Below, piece by piece: positions 50,621 to 59,106 of a stretch of DNA of 64,000 bases. A model generated the notes under the pieces. That model worked only from the letters and a program-made list of their open reading frames with translations. It was not told the DNA's origin and did no database searches. The position numbers and the translations under genes are program-made. Origin of the DNA: Halobellus rarus (GTDB lineage Archaea; Halobacteriota; Halobacteria; Halobacteriales; Haloferacaceae); the NCBI RefSeq assembly GCF_024494595.1, contig NZ_JANHDI010000006.1, positions 124,001-188,000 of the forward strand, in the 5' to 3' direction. Numbering within the stretch: the first letter of the stretch is position 1; each line of letters starts with the position of its first letter.

Positions 50621-50960
50621 ACGTGTCGTGACACGCGACGATCGTTTAGTTGTACCTGCCGAATCGCCCCTCTTCGAGGGTCGCGTGAGACCCGTAGATA
50701 TCCATTCGCCCACGACCTGGACCGTCTCTCGCGTGGGCGCGCCCCCTCACGCGTTGGGGGCGTCACCGGGCGGAGCACTCCCTCGCGAGCGCCACTCCCT
50801 CATCAAAGCCAGCAAAACGGCCGCGTTGATACTCGGCTAAAAGTATTCGGCAGTTGTGTTCATCAAATGTGTTCATCAAATGTGTTCATTGATTGAGCCC
50901 GGAGCTCACGACATCGAGAACGCAGTGGGGAGGACGACGTCGGTCACCGCCTCGGGACGT
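50621..50960. other. Intergenic region with short tandem repeat
   Basis: 340 bp without a supportable gene. It holds the start-side sequence of the HEAT-repeat gene and, at 50855-50893, an array of a 13-bp unit. Open frames on the plus strand here are shadows of the HEAT gene. Confidence 0.5.
50855..50893. repeat. Three 13-bp tandem repeats
   Basis: Units TGTGTTCATCAAA at 50855-50867 and 50868-50880, with a third degenerate copy 50881-50893. Confidence 0.7.
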
Positions 50961-51179
50961 CTACCGGGCCTTACACGTGTCGACGCCGATCACGGAGTAG
51001 AGCCCGCACCGACCCGTCAGGCCCGTCACCAAAAGCATCACCGAGACGATTCCGAGTACCGGAGAGAGGATCGTCGGGGCGGAAACGGCGTCGCCGAGGA
51101 TCCCGAGTGATATCACTCCAGCGATCGCTCCGAGCGCGATTCGCACGACGCTGTCTGTCTGGCCGACGTTTTGTTCCAT
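50961..51179 (-). CDS. DUF2892 (YgaP-like) membrane protein
   Basis: A 72-residue protein from ATG 51179. It has two membrane segments (VVRIALGAIAGVISLGILG and ILSPVLGIVSVMLLVTGL) and a C-terminal CGLYSVIGVDTC, which fits the DUF2892 family, also found at the C-terminus of rhodanese YgaP. Function unknown. First gene, by position, of the stress-related region. Confidence 0.85.
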   Translation of the reverse strand: MEQNVGQTDSVVRIALGAIAGVISLGILGDAVSAPTILSPVLGIVSVMLLVTGLTGRCGLYSVIGVDTCKAR

Positions 51180-51271
51180 ACGACAGAATTGGGCTGTGAA
51201 CGCATAACTGTTCTTGCCGATGGCAGCCACTCGGGGCCCGACAGGCCCGTGTCCGGTTGTGGCCGACAGTC

Positions 51272-51718
51272 TCAGTTCACGTCGATTTCGGTGCCTTCCG
51301 CCGTCGGTTCGGTCTTCGGCATCTGTACGGTCAGAACCCCGTTGTTGTGTGTGGCCGAGACACCGTCGGTGTCGACCGCCTCCGGGAGTGGTATCGATCG
51401 ACTGATCGACTTCCGGTGGCGCTCGCGGCGGATGTACTCTCCGCTCTCCGCTTCTTCTTCCTCCTCGCGTTCGGCGGACACCTGGAGGGTTCGGTCGGTG
51501 AGACGGACGTCGATGTCCTCTTTGTCAAACCCGGGCAGTTCGGCGGTCAGCACGAACTCGTCGCCGGCGTCTCTGAGATCCACCTTGGTCGAGGCCGCAT
51601 CGGCGTCGTTCCGCACGAGCGGCTCCGACTCCCACCACCGACTGGCCTCTTCGACGTTCTCCTGCATCTGCTCGAACAACCGGTCGAGTTCACGAAACGG
51701 GTTTCTTCGGTCGGTCAT
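51272..51718 (-). CDS. Hsp20/alpha-crystallin small heat-shock protein
   Basis: A 148-residue small heat-shock protein, an ATP-independent holdase. ATG 51718 starts MTDRRNPFRELDRLFEQM. The alpha-crystallin domain runs from STKVDLRDAGDEFVLTAELP to GVLTVQMPK, with the acidic loop REEEEEAESGEYIRRERH. The terminal TEIDVN is a short tail without a clear IxI motif. An inverted repeat lies upstream of its AT-rich TATA-like stretch, a possible operator. Confidence 0.92.
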   Translation of the reverse strand: MTDRRNPFRELDRLFEQMQENVEEASRWWESEPLVRNDADAASTKVDLRDAGDEFVLTAELPGFDKEDIDVRLTDRTLQVSAEREEEEEAESGEYIRRERHRKSISRSIPLPEAVDTDGVSATHNNGVLTVQMPKTEPTAEGTEIDVN

Positions 51719-51765
51719 AAGTCCGTTCGAAGCTACGACAAGCAACGTAATAATTCCTGTCAACA

Positions 51766-51784
51766 GTTCTCGACTTTGGAGAAC
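51766..51784. promoter_or_regulatory. Inverted repeat upstream of hsp20
   Basis: GTTCTC-N7-GAGAAC, perfect 6-bp arms, just upstream of the AT-rich TATA-like stretch (51750-51757) of the Hsp20 gene; ATG at 51718. Confidence 0.5.
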
Positions 51785-51920
51785 GTGCGTCGGCGGTCGC
51801 GGTGCTGGAGACGAGGGCAACTACCACCTAACGGCCGCGGACGCCCGCACCGTCACAGACAGGCGACGGTGAGGACGTCCGTCTCCGGAACGGCCAGCCA
51901 CGGTCGCCGGGAACGAGTGG

Positions 51921-53144
51921 TCAATCCTCGACTTCCAGCAACCAGCCGAACCGCTTCTCCCAGAACTCCTCGTCCCGCGGTTTCTTACTCCGTCCGTAGG
52001 TCTTCTTGTCTCGGATCTGGCGCTCCAGCACGTCTCGTGCCTCGTTCAGCGCGTGCTTCGCTCCGTATCCCTCTCCGGAGGCGACGTACAACCCCCGATC
52101 GGTGTGCAGCCGAATGCGGGCGAGCAACAGCGGCGTCCCGCGAAGCGTTTCGTCGTGTTTGTGCAGGTGGACCTTCGCGTCTAAGACGTTCATCTGGTGG
52201 TCCCTGTCGTCGAACTTCTCGACCATGGCGACGATGTCTTCGTACGCCATATCGTCGATCAGGTCGACCCCGTAAACCTGCACGGCCCGGTTTCCCCCGG
52301 CCTCCCACGTGAGCGAATCGAGGATATCGGTCTTCGTGACGATCCCGTGAACGCTCCCGCTCTCGGTGACTACGAGCGACGATCCACCGATCTCGAACAT
52401 CTCCTCGACCGCCGTGTCGAGCGTTTCCTCCGGCCGGATCGTCCGCACCGGCGAGACCATCACGTCGCGGACCGGGAGATCCAACAGACGGGCCAACTCC
52501 CCCTCGCGGGCGCCGAACCCGCCCCCGCGCGTGCGCCCCGAACTGTCGGATATCGCGCCGCCGTGGGAATCGGTCCCGCCAGCGTCGCCGCCCTGACTTC
52601 TGTCCAACGATCGAACGGTGAAGTCGGTCACGTCGTAGAGGCTCAAAATCCCGACGACCGCGCCCTCGTCGACGACCGGGAGGTGGGTGATGCGGTTCTC
52701 GCGGAAGACGTGGAGCGCCTCGCCGAAACTCGACGCCGGGCCGACCGTCACGAGGTCGGCGCTGGCGGCCTCGGCGACCGTCGCCGCGTCGAGAAACGGT
52801 CGCACGGTCTCCAGGATGTCGTCGACACCGACCACGCCGATCAGCTCCGTTCCCTCGAACACGGGAAGCAGATGCGAGTCGCTGTCTATCATCAGCTGGG
52901 CGACCTTCCGAACGTCCTCGTCGGGGGTGAGCCGGGGGACGTGCCAGACCAGCGAGCCGAGCTTCTCGTTCGGCTGGTGATGTGAGGTGGCGAGTTGCCG
53001 CCTGGTGACCACGCCCTCGAACTCGTCACCGTACACGACGACGCCGGTGACGCTCGGGTCCTCGAACGCGCCGGCAAGCTTCGAGACGGTCGCTTCCGGG
53101 GATAATTCCACGTACTCTTCTGAAACGATATCGGTGATGTCCAT
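51921..53144 (-). CDS. Four-CBS-domain protein fused to a ribosome-hibernation-factor-like domain
   Basis: A 407-residue protein from ATG 53144 (MDITDIVSEEYVEL). The N-terminal ~280 residues carry four CBS repeats, e.g. GVVVYGDEFEGVVTRRQLA, LLPVFEGTELIGVVGVDDIL, THLPVVDEGAVVGILSLYDV and SLVVTESGSVHGIVTKTDIL, which usually bind adenine nucleotides. A Gly/Ser linker separates CBS 3 and 4. The C-terminal ~110 residues (AVQVYGVDLIDDMAYEDIVAM to VLERQIRDKK) resemble the S30AE/HPF fold that binds and silences ribosomes. The fusion suggests nucleotide-gated control of translation. Confidence 0.82.
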   Translation of the reverse strand: MDITDIVSEEYVELSPEATVSKLAGAFEDPSVTGVVVYGDEFEGVVTRRQLATSHHQPNEKLGSLVWHVPRLTPDEDVRKVAQLMIDSDSHLLPVFEGTELIGVVGVDDILETVRPFLDAATVAEAASADLVTVGPASSFGEALHVFRENRITHLPVVDEGAVVGILSLYDVTDFTVRSLDRSQGGDAGGTDSHGGAISDSSGRTRGGGFGAREGELARLLDLPVRDVMVSPVRTIRPEETLDTAVEEMFEIGGSSLVVTESGSVHGIVTKTDILDSLTWEAGGNRAVQVYGVDLIDDMAYEDIVAMVEKFDDRDHQMNVLDAKVHLHKHDETLRGTPLLLARIRLHTDRGLYVASGEGYGAKHALNEARDVLERQIRDKKTYGRSKKPRDEEFWEKRFGWLLEVED

Positions 53145-53286
53145 CGGTGTGGGGAGTGCTGTTTTCGGTGATCGAGACGCGATGCCTTCGGAACTGCCTA
53201 CGCTCCACAATTGTCGTTCGATTTCCAAGTAACCGCCGGTCGTTCTCGAATTCGTAGAACGTCTCGGTGCGGCTTCCGCACGGCGT

Positions 53287-53931
53287 TCACGACTGTCCAC
53301 TCAAATACGCCATCGCTTCCTCGTCGGAAACCTGGTCGAACCGGTCGTAAAACTGGCCGACGCCCCTGAAACCTCTCGGCGTTTTCAGACAAACCACCTC
53401 GTCGGCCATCGTTCGTAACTCCGCGACCGTGTCGGGCGGGCCAACGGGCACCGCCAGCGTGATTCGTTCGGCATCCGTGGCGGCGAGCATCTGGAGACAC
53501 GCTCTGACGGTCGATCCCGTCGCGACACCGTCGTCGACGACCACGACGTTCTTTCCGGTCAGATCCGGTTCGCCCCGCCCGTTCCGGTACCGTTCGGCCT
53601 TCTGGCGGGCGTTCTCCGCTTCGCTCCTCCGCTCCCGTTCGAAGTATTCCTCGTCGGCACCGGCCCCCTCGAAGGCCCGTTCGTTGCGCCAGACGCTCCC
53701 GTCGCTGGCGACGGCCCCGATGGCGTATTCCGGGTTGCCCGGCGCGCCGATTTTCGACGCGACGACGACGTCGAGCGGCACGTCGAGTGCGTCCGCGACG
53801 GCCCGTCCGAGCGGGAGGCCGCCACGAGGGATCGCGAGCACGATATCCGCGTCGACGTTCCGCTCCCGGAGCGTTTCCCCGAGCCGTTCACCTGCCTCGG
53901 TCCGGTCTTCGAATCGACGAGATTCGGCCAT
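53287..53931 (-). CDS. Phosphoribosyltransferase family protein
   Basis: A 214-residue protein of the PRT fold. The PRPP-binding loop is VVVVDDGVATGST, with AIPRGGLPLGRAVADAL at the N-terminal part. Similar proteins of this subgroup occur in stress and dormancy gene sets and often lack a known substrate. It is 142 bp upstream of the CBS gene on the same strand, so they could be cotranscribed. Confidence 0.88.
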   Translation of the reverse strand: MAESRRFEDRTEAGERLGETLRERNVDADIVLAIPRGGLPLGRAVADALDVPLDVVVASKIGAPGNPEYAIGAVASDGSVWRNERAFEGAGADEEYFERERRSEAENARQKAERYRNGRGEPDLTGKNVVVVDDGVATGSTVRACLQMLAATDAERITLAVPVGPPDTVAELRTMADEVVCLKTPRGFRGVGQFYDRFDQVSDEEAMAYLSGQS

Positions 53932-54168
53932 AGGTACCGTGTGAACTGTGGCATTCCAGCGGTCTGTATCTCCCGGCTATTCCCACGTCGCAGGAACGGC
54001 CGTCGCACTAACACCGACAGATGCGTTCGTCCCTGCCGACGGGCGGACCGACGAGAGGCCAGTCGTTCGACGTCTCCGTACTCCGTGTCGATACGGATAC
54101 CCCCGGACGTTGTCACTCGGTGAGAAATATCACCATCGTAAAAGTACGTCGAGCGGCTCTTTATCGAT

Positions 54169-54609
54169 ATGAAATTCGACGAATTCACCGGAACAGTGCA
54201 ACACCGACTGGAACTTCCCGGGACCGGCGAGACGGTACGCGCGATCAGAGCCACGTTGCTGACGCTGGGAGAGCGGCTCCCCGCCGGACACGCCGACGAC
54301 CTCGCCGCCTCGCTCCCGATGGAGATCAAGTGGTATCTGACCGGCGCGGTCGGTGAACACGGTCAGCACTTCGATTGGAACGAGTTCGTCGACCGCGTCG
54401 CCGACATCGAGGAAACCGATCCATCGGGGGCGGCCTACCACGCTCGTGTCATCGTCGACCTCGTTCACTCGTTGGTCCCCGAATCGGACTTCCAGCAACT
54501 GCGCGATTCCCTGCCCGAGGAGAGAGAAAAGTGGAGCAAACTCTTCGAGGTCGTCGACGCCGGCGGATGGGACGAGGCCGGGGATGCACCCGCAGAGGGC
54601 GGTGAATAA
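54169..54609 (+). CDS. DUF2267 domain protein
   Basis: A 146-residue acidic helical protein matching DUF2267: MKFDEFTGTVQHRLEL, TVRAIRATLLTLGERLPAGHADDLAASLP and ADIEETDPSGAAYHARVIVDLV. Members recur in stress clusters with CBS, Usp and Hsp20 proteins. It is divergent from the phosphoribosyltransferase gene. Role unknown. Confidence 0.88.
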   Translation: MKFDEFTGTVQHRLELPGTGETVRAIRATLLTLGERLPAGHADDLAASLPMEIKWYLTGAVGEHGQHFDWNEFVDRVADIEETDPSGAAYHARVIVDLVHSLVPESDFQQLRDSLPEEREKWSKLFEVVDAGGWDEAGDAPAEGGE

Positions 54610-54654
54610 CCTGCGTGCCACGATGAGCGGTGAATCAGTCTGACCTGCCGCGTT

Positions 54655-54738
54655 GGTGGGATGACAGAGTGGACTAACGTGCCTGCCTAGAAAGCAGGTG
54701 GCCGAGAGGCCTCGTGGGTTCGAATCCCACTCCCACCG
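54655..54738 (+). tRNA. tRNA-Ser, apparent anticodon AGA
   Basis: An 84-nt class II tRNA. The acceptor stem GGTGGGA pairs with TCCCACC, followed by discriminator G, which is usual for Ser. The anticodon stem CCTGC/GCAGG closes the loop CTAGAAA, giving anticodon AGA. A long variable arm has a 4-bp stem GGCC/GGCC with a GAGA loop. The T arm is GTGGG-TTCGAAT-CCCAC. The D stem ACA/CGT has one mismatch (A-C). Archaea normally use G, not A, in the first anticodon position, so the gene is unusual and could be acquired or a decayed copy. CCA is not encoded. Confidence 0.75.
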
Positions 54739-54924
54739 TCCGAACGGGGACCAGTCCCGGGAGGCCTTCGATAAGAGTCGGTCCTCGGCCGTCAGTTCTA
54801 TAGACTTCCCGAATCGAGCGGATTAGTCCGAGTTCATCACTCGAACGGAAGTCCCTCTGACGAAACGTAACCGATAGCCCTCATTGCTACGCTGTGAAAA
54901 CGTCGCTCTGTGGGCTCCAGGGGG

Positions 54925-55362
54925 CTATTCGACCGAACCGGTCGGCGTCCCGACCGTCATCACCGGTGCGTCTGACAGCCTGACGACCTTTTCGGTGACG
55001 CTTCCGAGCAGGTATCGGTCCAGTCCCGAACGCCCGTGCGTGCCCATCACGACGAGGTCGATGTCGTTCTCGTCGACGTAATCGAGGATCGCTTGATGGG
55101 GTGCTCCCCGGGCGACGGACCCTTCGATGGTGCCGACTCCCGCGTCCTGTGCTCGATCGATCACCGCTTCGATCGCGTTCTCACCCGACTCTTCGAGCGC
55201 CTCCAGCGTGCCGATGACCGCGGAATCGACACCGACGTTCGTGTTGACGACGTACAGCGTGTGCAGCGTTGCATCGTACGTCACGGCCAGGTCCACCGCG
55301 TGGTCGACCGCGTCCTGCGTCTCCTCACTTCCGTCCGTCGGAACCAGTATCTGTTCGTACAT
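54925..55362 (-). CDS. Universal stress protein (UspA family)
   Basis: A 145-residue UspA protein starting at ATG 55362 (MYEQILVPTDGSEE). ATP-binding features are PTDGS at the N-terminus and MGTHGRSGLDRYLLGSV with the G-x2-G-x9-G pattern near the C-terminus. It lies downstream of the carbamate kinase gene on the same strand, but a T7 tract between them may end that transcript. Confidence 0.92.
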   Translation of the reverse strand: MYEQILVPTDGSEETQDAVDHAVDLAVTYDATLHTLYVVNTNVGVDSAVIGTLEALEESGENAIEAVIDRAQDAGVGTIEGSVARGAPHQAILDYVDENDIDLVVMGTHGRSGLDRYLLGSVTEKVVRLSDAPVMTVGTPTGSVE

Positions 55363-55408
55363 ATTTGAACCGTTATATTTCGGGAACCAAGGGTACTCCT
55401 CCGAGTAC

Positions 55409-55415
55409 AAAAAAA
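55409..55415 (-). terminator. Poly-T tract after arcC
   Basis: T7 on the minus strand, about 30 nt after the arcC stop codon. It is followed by an inverted repeat GTACTC-N4-GAGTAC (55393-55408). Confidence 0.4.
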
Positions 55416-55443
55416 GCGGCGCTGTCGGTCCTCGTCGTCGGAA

Positions 55444-56385
55444 TCACGCCCGGACCTGCGTTCCGGTCTCGCCGGCTAGTGCCGCCAAGAACCGATCCGG
55501 CGAGGTGATCACGGCCCGATCGCCACCCTGCTCGATGAATCTGAGACACGCTTCGACTTTCGGCCGCATACTCCCCTCGTCGAACTCGTCAGATTCGAGA
55601 TGTGCGCGAAGCGTTTCACCGGCGACCTCCCGAAGGGGCCGCTGTTCGGGCTCCCCGTAATTCAGGTACGCGAACTCGACGTCGGTTAGCAGCACGAGCG
55701 TCGCCGCTCCCAGTTCGGCGGCGAGCAGTTGGGAGGCCTTGTCCTTGTCGACGACCGCTTCGACGCCGCCGAGACCGTCGTCGCGGACGACAGGAACGCC
55801 TCCACCGCCCGCGGCGATCACGAGATTCCCCCGCTCGACGAGACGGGTGATCTCGTCTCCCTCCACGATCTCGACGGGTTCGGGAGAGGGTACCACGCGA
55901 CGGAACGGCCGCTCGCCAGTCGTAACACGTCGGGTCTCGAACGCTACCTCCGACGCTTCCGCCTCGGTGTAAAACGGACCGATCGGTTTCGTCGGGTTCT
56001 CGAAGGCCGGATCGTCGTCGTCGACGACGACTTGTGTGACGACCGTAAAGAAGTCCGTCGGCCCGTCCAGTTCGTTATCCAGCGCCTGCTGGAGCAGATA
56101 GCCGATCTGCGCCTGCGTCTCGGCGACGAGAACGTCCAGGGGCAGTTGTGGCGTCTCGGCCGTATTCTCCTGCTGTAGCAGGCGGTTTCCGATCTGTGGC
56201 CCGTTCCCGTGGGTGAGTACGACGTCGAACCCGTCCTCGACGGCGGCTGTGACCTGTCGGGCCGTCCGTTCGATTGCCGAGAGCTGTTCGTCGACCGTCC
56301 ACGGCGCGTCCTTACCCAGTAAGGTGTTCCCACCGAGCGCGACGACGATCGGACCGGCCTTCGGATCGGAGGCGGAACCGTCCAT
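55444..56385 (-). CDS. arcC: Carbamate kinase
   Basis: A 313-residue carbamate kinase, making ATP and carbamate from carbamoyl phosphate and ADP in arginine fermentation. VALGGNTLLGKD, TVDEQLSAIERTA, LTHGNGPQIGNRLLQQE and VIAAGGGGVPVV are family signatures. The other enzymes of the deiminase pathway are not in the window. It is divergent from the cyclic-diphosphoglycerate-synthetase-like gene, 110 bp apart, a pairing that suggests shared regulation. Confidence 0.94.
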   Translation of the reverse strand: MDGSASDPKAGPIVVALGGNTLLGKDAPWTVDEQLSAIERTARQVTAAVEDGFDVVLTHGNGPQIGNRLLQQENTAETPQLPLDVLVAETQAQIGYLLQQALDNELDGPTDFFTVVTQVVVDDDDPAFENPTKPIGPFYTEAEASEVAFETRRVTTGERPFRRVVPSPEPVEIVEGDEITRLVERGNLVIAAGGGGVPVVRDDGLGGVEAVVDKDKASQLLAAELGAATLVLLTDVEFAYLNYGEPEQRPLREVAGETLRAHLESDEFDEGSMRPKVEACLRFIEQGGDRAVITSPDRFLAALAGETGTQVRA

Positions 56386-56495
56386 ACGAAAGCTTCACCC
56401 CCCGTGGAGTTATCGTTGGCTCTCCCGGTCGGAGCATCGCTCCGTCCGCATCGTGGAAAATCGTTTACCCGTGTCCGACGGACTGTACTGATACG

Positions 56496-57836
56496 ATGGG
56501 CTCCACTCGAGTCGTTATTATGGGCGCGGCGGGACGCGACTTCCACGATTTCAACACGGTCTTCAGAGACGACGAGGCGACCGAGGTCGTCGCCTTCACC
56601 CACACCCCCACGCAAAACGTGGGTGAACTCGACGAACTGCCCAACCGCCGGTATCCGCCCGAACTCGCCGGAGACTCGTACCCCAATGGCGTGCCGATCC
56701 GCCCGGAGTCGGAACTGGAGGCGATCATCGATACGGAAGGCGTGGACACCGTGGTGTTCTCGTACTCGGACGTCTCCCACGAACACGTGATGCACCAGGC
56801 CTCGCGGGCGCTCGCCGCCGGGGCCGACTTCCGGTTGATCGGCCCGGATCGGATGATGCTCGATGCATCCGTCCCGGTGGTCGCTGTCGACGCTGTCCGA
56901 ACCGGCTGCGGGAAGTCCCAGACCGCGCGCCGATTTGCGGACCTCCTTCGCGACCGAAACAGGGACGTCGTCGTCGTCAGAGAACCGATGCCGTACGGCG
57001 ACCTCGCCGCACAGCGAGTCCAGCGCTTCGAGACGATGGCCGACCTCGACAGGAGTGGGGTCACGATCGAAGAGCGCGAGGAGTACGAGAGCCACCTCGA
57101 ACGGGGCCACGTCGTCTACGCGGGGGTCGACTACGAGGCGGTTTTGCGGCAGGCCCAGCGCGAGGCCGAGATACTCGTCTGGGACGGCGGCAACAACGAA
57201 CTGCCCTTTTACGTCCCCGACCTGCACGTCGTCCTGGCCGACCCACTCCGTCCCGGGTCCGAACTGCGGTACCACCCCGGCGAAACCAATCTTCGACTCG
57301 CGGATTACGTGCTCATCAATAAGGAAAACACCGCTGACGCGGCAGGCATTCGAGAAGTCGAAGAGAACGTCCGCCGGACGAACCCCGACGCGGAGATCAT
57401 CCACGCGAACTCCACGATCACCGCCGACGGAGCGGCGATTTCCGGAACGCGCGTCCTCGTCGTGGAAGACGGCCCGACGGTCACTCACGGAGACGCCTCG
57501 TACGGGGCGGGGCTGATCGCCGCCCGCGAGTACGGGGCTGCGGAGATCATCGATCCGGAACCGGCGGCCGTCGGATCGCTGCGGGACGTATTCGACGCAT
57601 ATCCGCACCTCGATACGGTCCTGCCGGCGATGGGATACAGCGAGGAACAGCTAGCGGACCTGGAAGCGACGATACGAAACGCCGACCCGGACGTCGTCGT
57701 CGCCGGGACACCCCACGACCTGGCTCGACTGATCGACGTGGAGATGCCGGTCGTGCGGGTCCGCTACGAACTCGAACCGAAGAATCTCGATCTCGGGACC
57801 GTCCTCGATCGCCACGCCGACGCATTGGGCCTCTGA
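56496..57836 (+). CDS. Cyclic 2,3-diphosphoglycerate synthetase-like GTPase (COG2403)
   Basis: A 446-residue protein from ATG 56496 (MGSTRVVIMGAAGRDFHDFN). The N-terminal part is Rossmann-like (VVFSYSDVSHEHVMH). A P-loop-like VRTGCGKSQTARRF follows near residue 137, then VREPMPYGDLAAQRVQRF and a C-terminal region with LVVEDGPTVTHG and YGAGLIAAREYGA. The family is annotated as cyclic 2,3-diphosphoglycerate synthetase, an enzyme first known from methanogens, but members in other archaea often have no tested function. Its divergent neighbour is carbamate kinase. Confidence 0.8.
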   Translation: MGSTRVVIMGAAGRDFHDFNTVFRDDEATEVVAFTHTPTQNVGELDELPNRRYPPELAGDSYPNGVPIRPESELEAIIDTEGVDTVVFSYSDVSHEHVMHQASRALAAGADFRLIGPDRMMLDASVPVVAVDAVRTGCGKSQTARRFADLLRDRNRDVVVVREPMPYGDLAAQRVQRFETMADLDRSGVTIEEREEYESHLERGHVVYAGVDYEAVLRQAQREAEILVWDGGNNELPFYVPDLHVVLADPLRPGSELRYHPGETNLRLADYVLINKENTADAAGIREVEENVRRTNPDAEIIHANSTITADGAAISGTRVLVVEDGPTVTHGDASYGAGLIAAREYGAAEIIDPEPAAVGSLRDVFDAYPHLDTVLPAMGYSEEQLADLEATIRNADPDVVVAGTPHDLARLIDVEMPVVRVRYELEPKNLDLGTVLDRHADALGL

Positions 57837-57863
57837 AAGCGCCCCTCGTCCGTTACGTAGCGC

Positions 57864-58862
57864 TCATTCCCGAATCGCCGCTCGCCGCTCCGGGATCAGG
57901 TCGAACGCCGCCTCCGTGTCGCCGAGCACGAGCAACGCGTAGTAGCGGAGATACGTCTGGACCGGCACGGCCACGAACAGCCCGACGACGATCACCGCGA
58001 TGACGAAGAGCGCGACTGCCAGTCCGATGAGCGCCCAGCCGGCGATTTCGGAGACGCTCAATAGCCCCACGCCGAGGAGCCCGACCATCCCGAACGGGAT
58101 CGCGACTGCCACCGCCGCGAGCACCGTCACGATGCTCGACAGAATCCCGGCGACTAACTGGAGAACGAAGCTCAGGACGGCGTAGACGGCGTACTGCTTC
58201 CACTGTCCAGTCAGCGTCGACCAGAACCGTCGCCACGCCGAGAGGAGCGCCCTGTCTTCGGCGATCATCACCGGCACCACGAACATCGTCGTGAAGCCGC
58301 CGACGAGGCCGCTGATCACGCTCACGACCACGAACACCGGGATCGCGAGAAACAGCAGCCCCACCGAGACAGCGGCCTCGCCGACGAACACGGGCCAGAG
58401 AATCGCCGCGAGGGTGCCACCGATAACTCCGAGCGTGAGCGCCCCGAGGACGACCCTGAACCCGAACAGCCGAGCGCCCTGTCGCCAGCGCTCGCTCCAG
58501 TACCGCCGGACCGTCACGCGCTCGCGTCGGAGGGATTCGACGAAGACGAACTCCATCACCGATCCGACGAAGACGAACGCGAGACCGAGGGCGAGGATGG
58601 TCCCGAATATCGCCGCGATCACCGCTAATTCCGCGCCGCCGGGCGGGGGGACTGTCTCGGGGATTCCGGAGACGTTTGGCGTCTGTGACCCCGTTCCGCT
58701 CGGCCCGCCGCCGCCGAACTGGAACGGCGGCGTCCCGCCTGCGCCGCCGACGAAAAACAGGACGAGCGCGAGTCGCGCCCACCGGCCGAGGTCGAACGGC
58801 CAGAGGAATTCCCGCGTCGCGTCGATGGCGTCGTCGATCGCTTCGACGGCGTACAGCGTCAT
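57864..58862 (-). CDS. Polytopic membrane protein, DUF7544-like
   Basis: A 332-residue membrane protein from ATG 58862 with about six helices. The N-terminus (MTLYAVEAIDDAIDATREFLWPFDLGRWARLALV) matches a haloarchaeal DUF7544 pattern. A Gly/Pro/Ser-rich loop (residues ~45-75) sits outside the first helix. The C-terminus has VQTYLRYYALLVLGD. Function unknown. Confidence 0.78.
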   Translation of the reverse strand: MTLYAVEAIDDAIDATREFLWPFDLGRWARLALVLFFVGGAGGTPPFQFGGGGPSGTGSQTPNVSGIPETVPPPGGAELAVIAAIFGTILALGLAFVFVGSVMEFVFVESLRRERVTVRRYWSERWRQGARLFGFRVVLGALTLGVIGGTLAAILWPVFVGEAAVSVGLLFLAIPVFVVVSVISGLVGGFTTMFVVPVMIAEDRALLSAWRRFWSTLTGQWKQYAVYAVLSFVLQLVAGILSSIVTVLAAVAVAIPFGMVGLLGVGLLSVSEIAGWALIGLAVALFVIAVIVVGLFVAVPVQTYLRYYALLVLGDTEAAFDLIPERRAAIRE

Positions 58863-59106
58863 CGCCCGCGACCTCGCGGCGTTGATCCATCGCGGGCGAA
58901 ACGGACCCGGTACGGATCTCCGGAGTCGGCATCGCGGGTTCGCCGGTGGGCGTCGCTTCGTGCACGTCTGCGGGGGGAGGGACCAATTCGGGCCATCGTT
59001 TGTCTACTGGTATCTCACAGTGAAATAACAATTTCGATCGAGACAGCGAGGCGGTTCCCGCGATCCACAACCGTTAGGCGGTGGCCCTCGAAGGACCACG
59101 CACGCG

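Noticed and set aside
54655..54738. tRNA as attachment site of an integrated element
   Set aside because: No integrase, no matching direct repeat of the tRNA end and no block of foreign genes was seen on either side.
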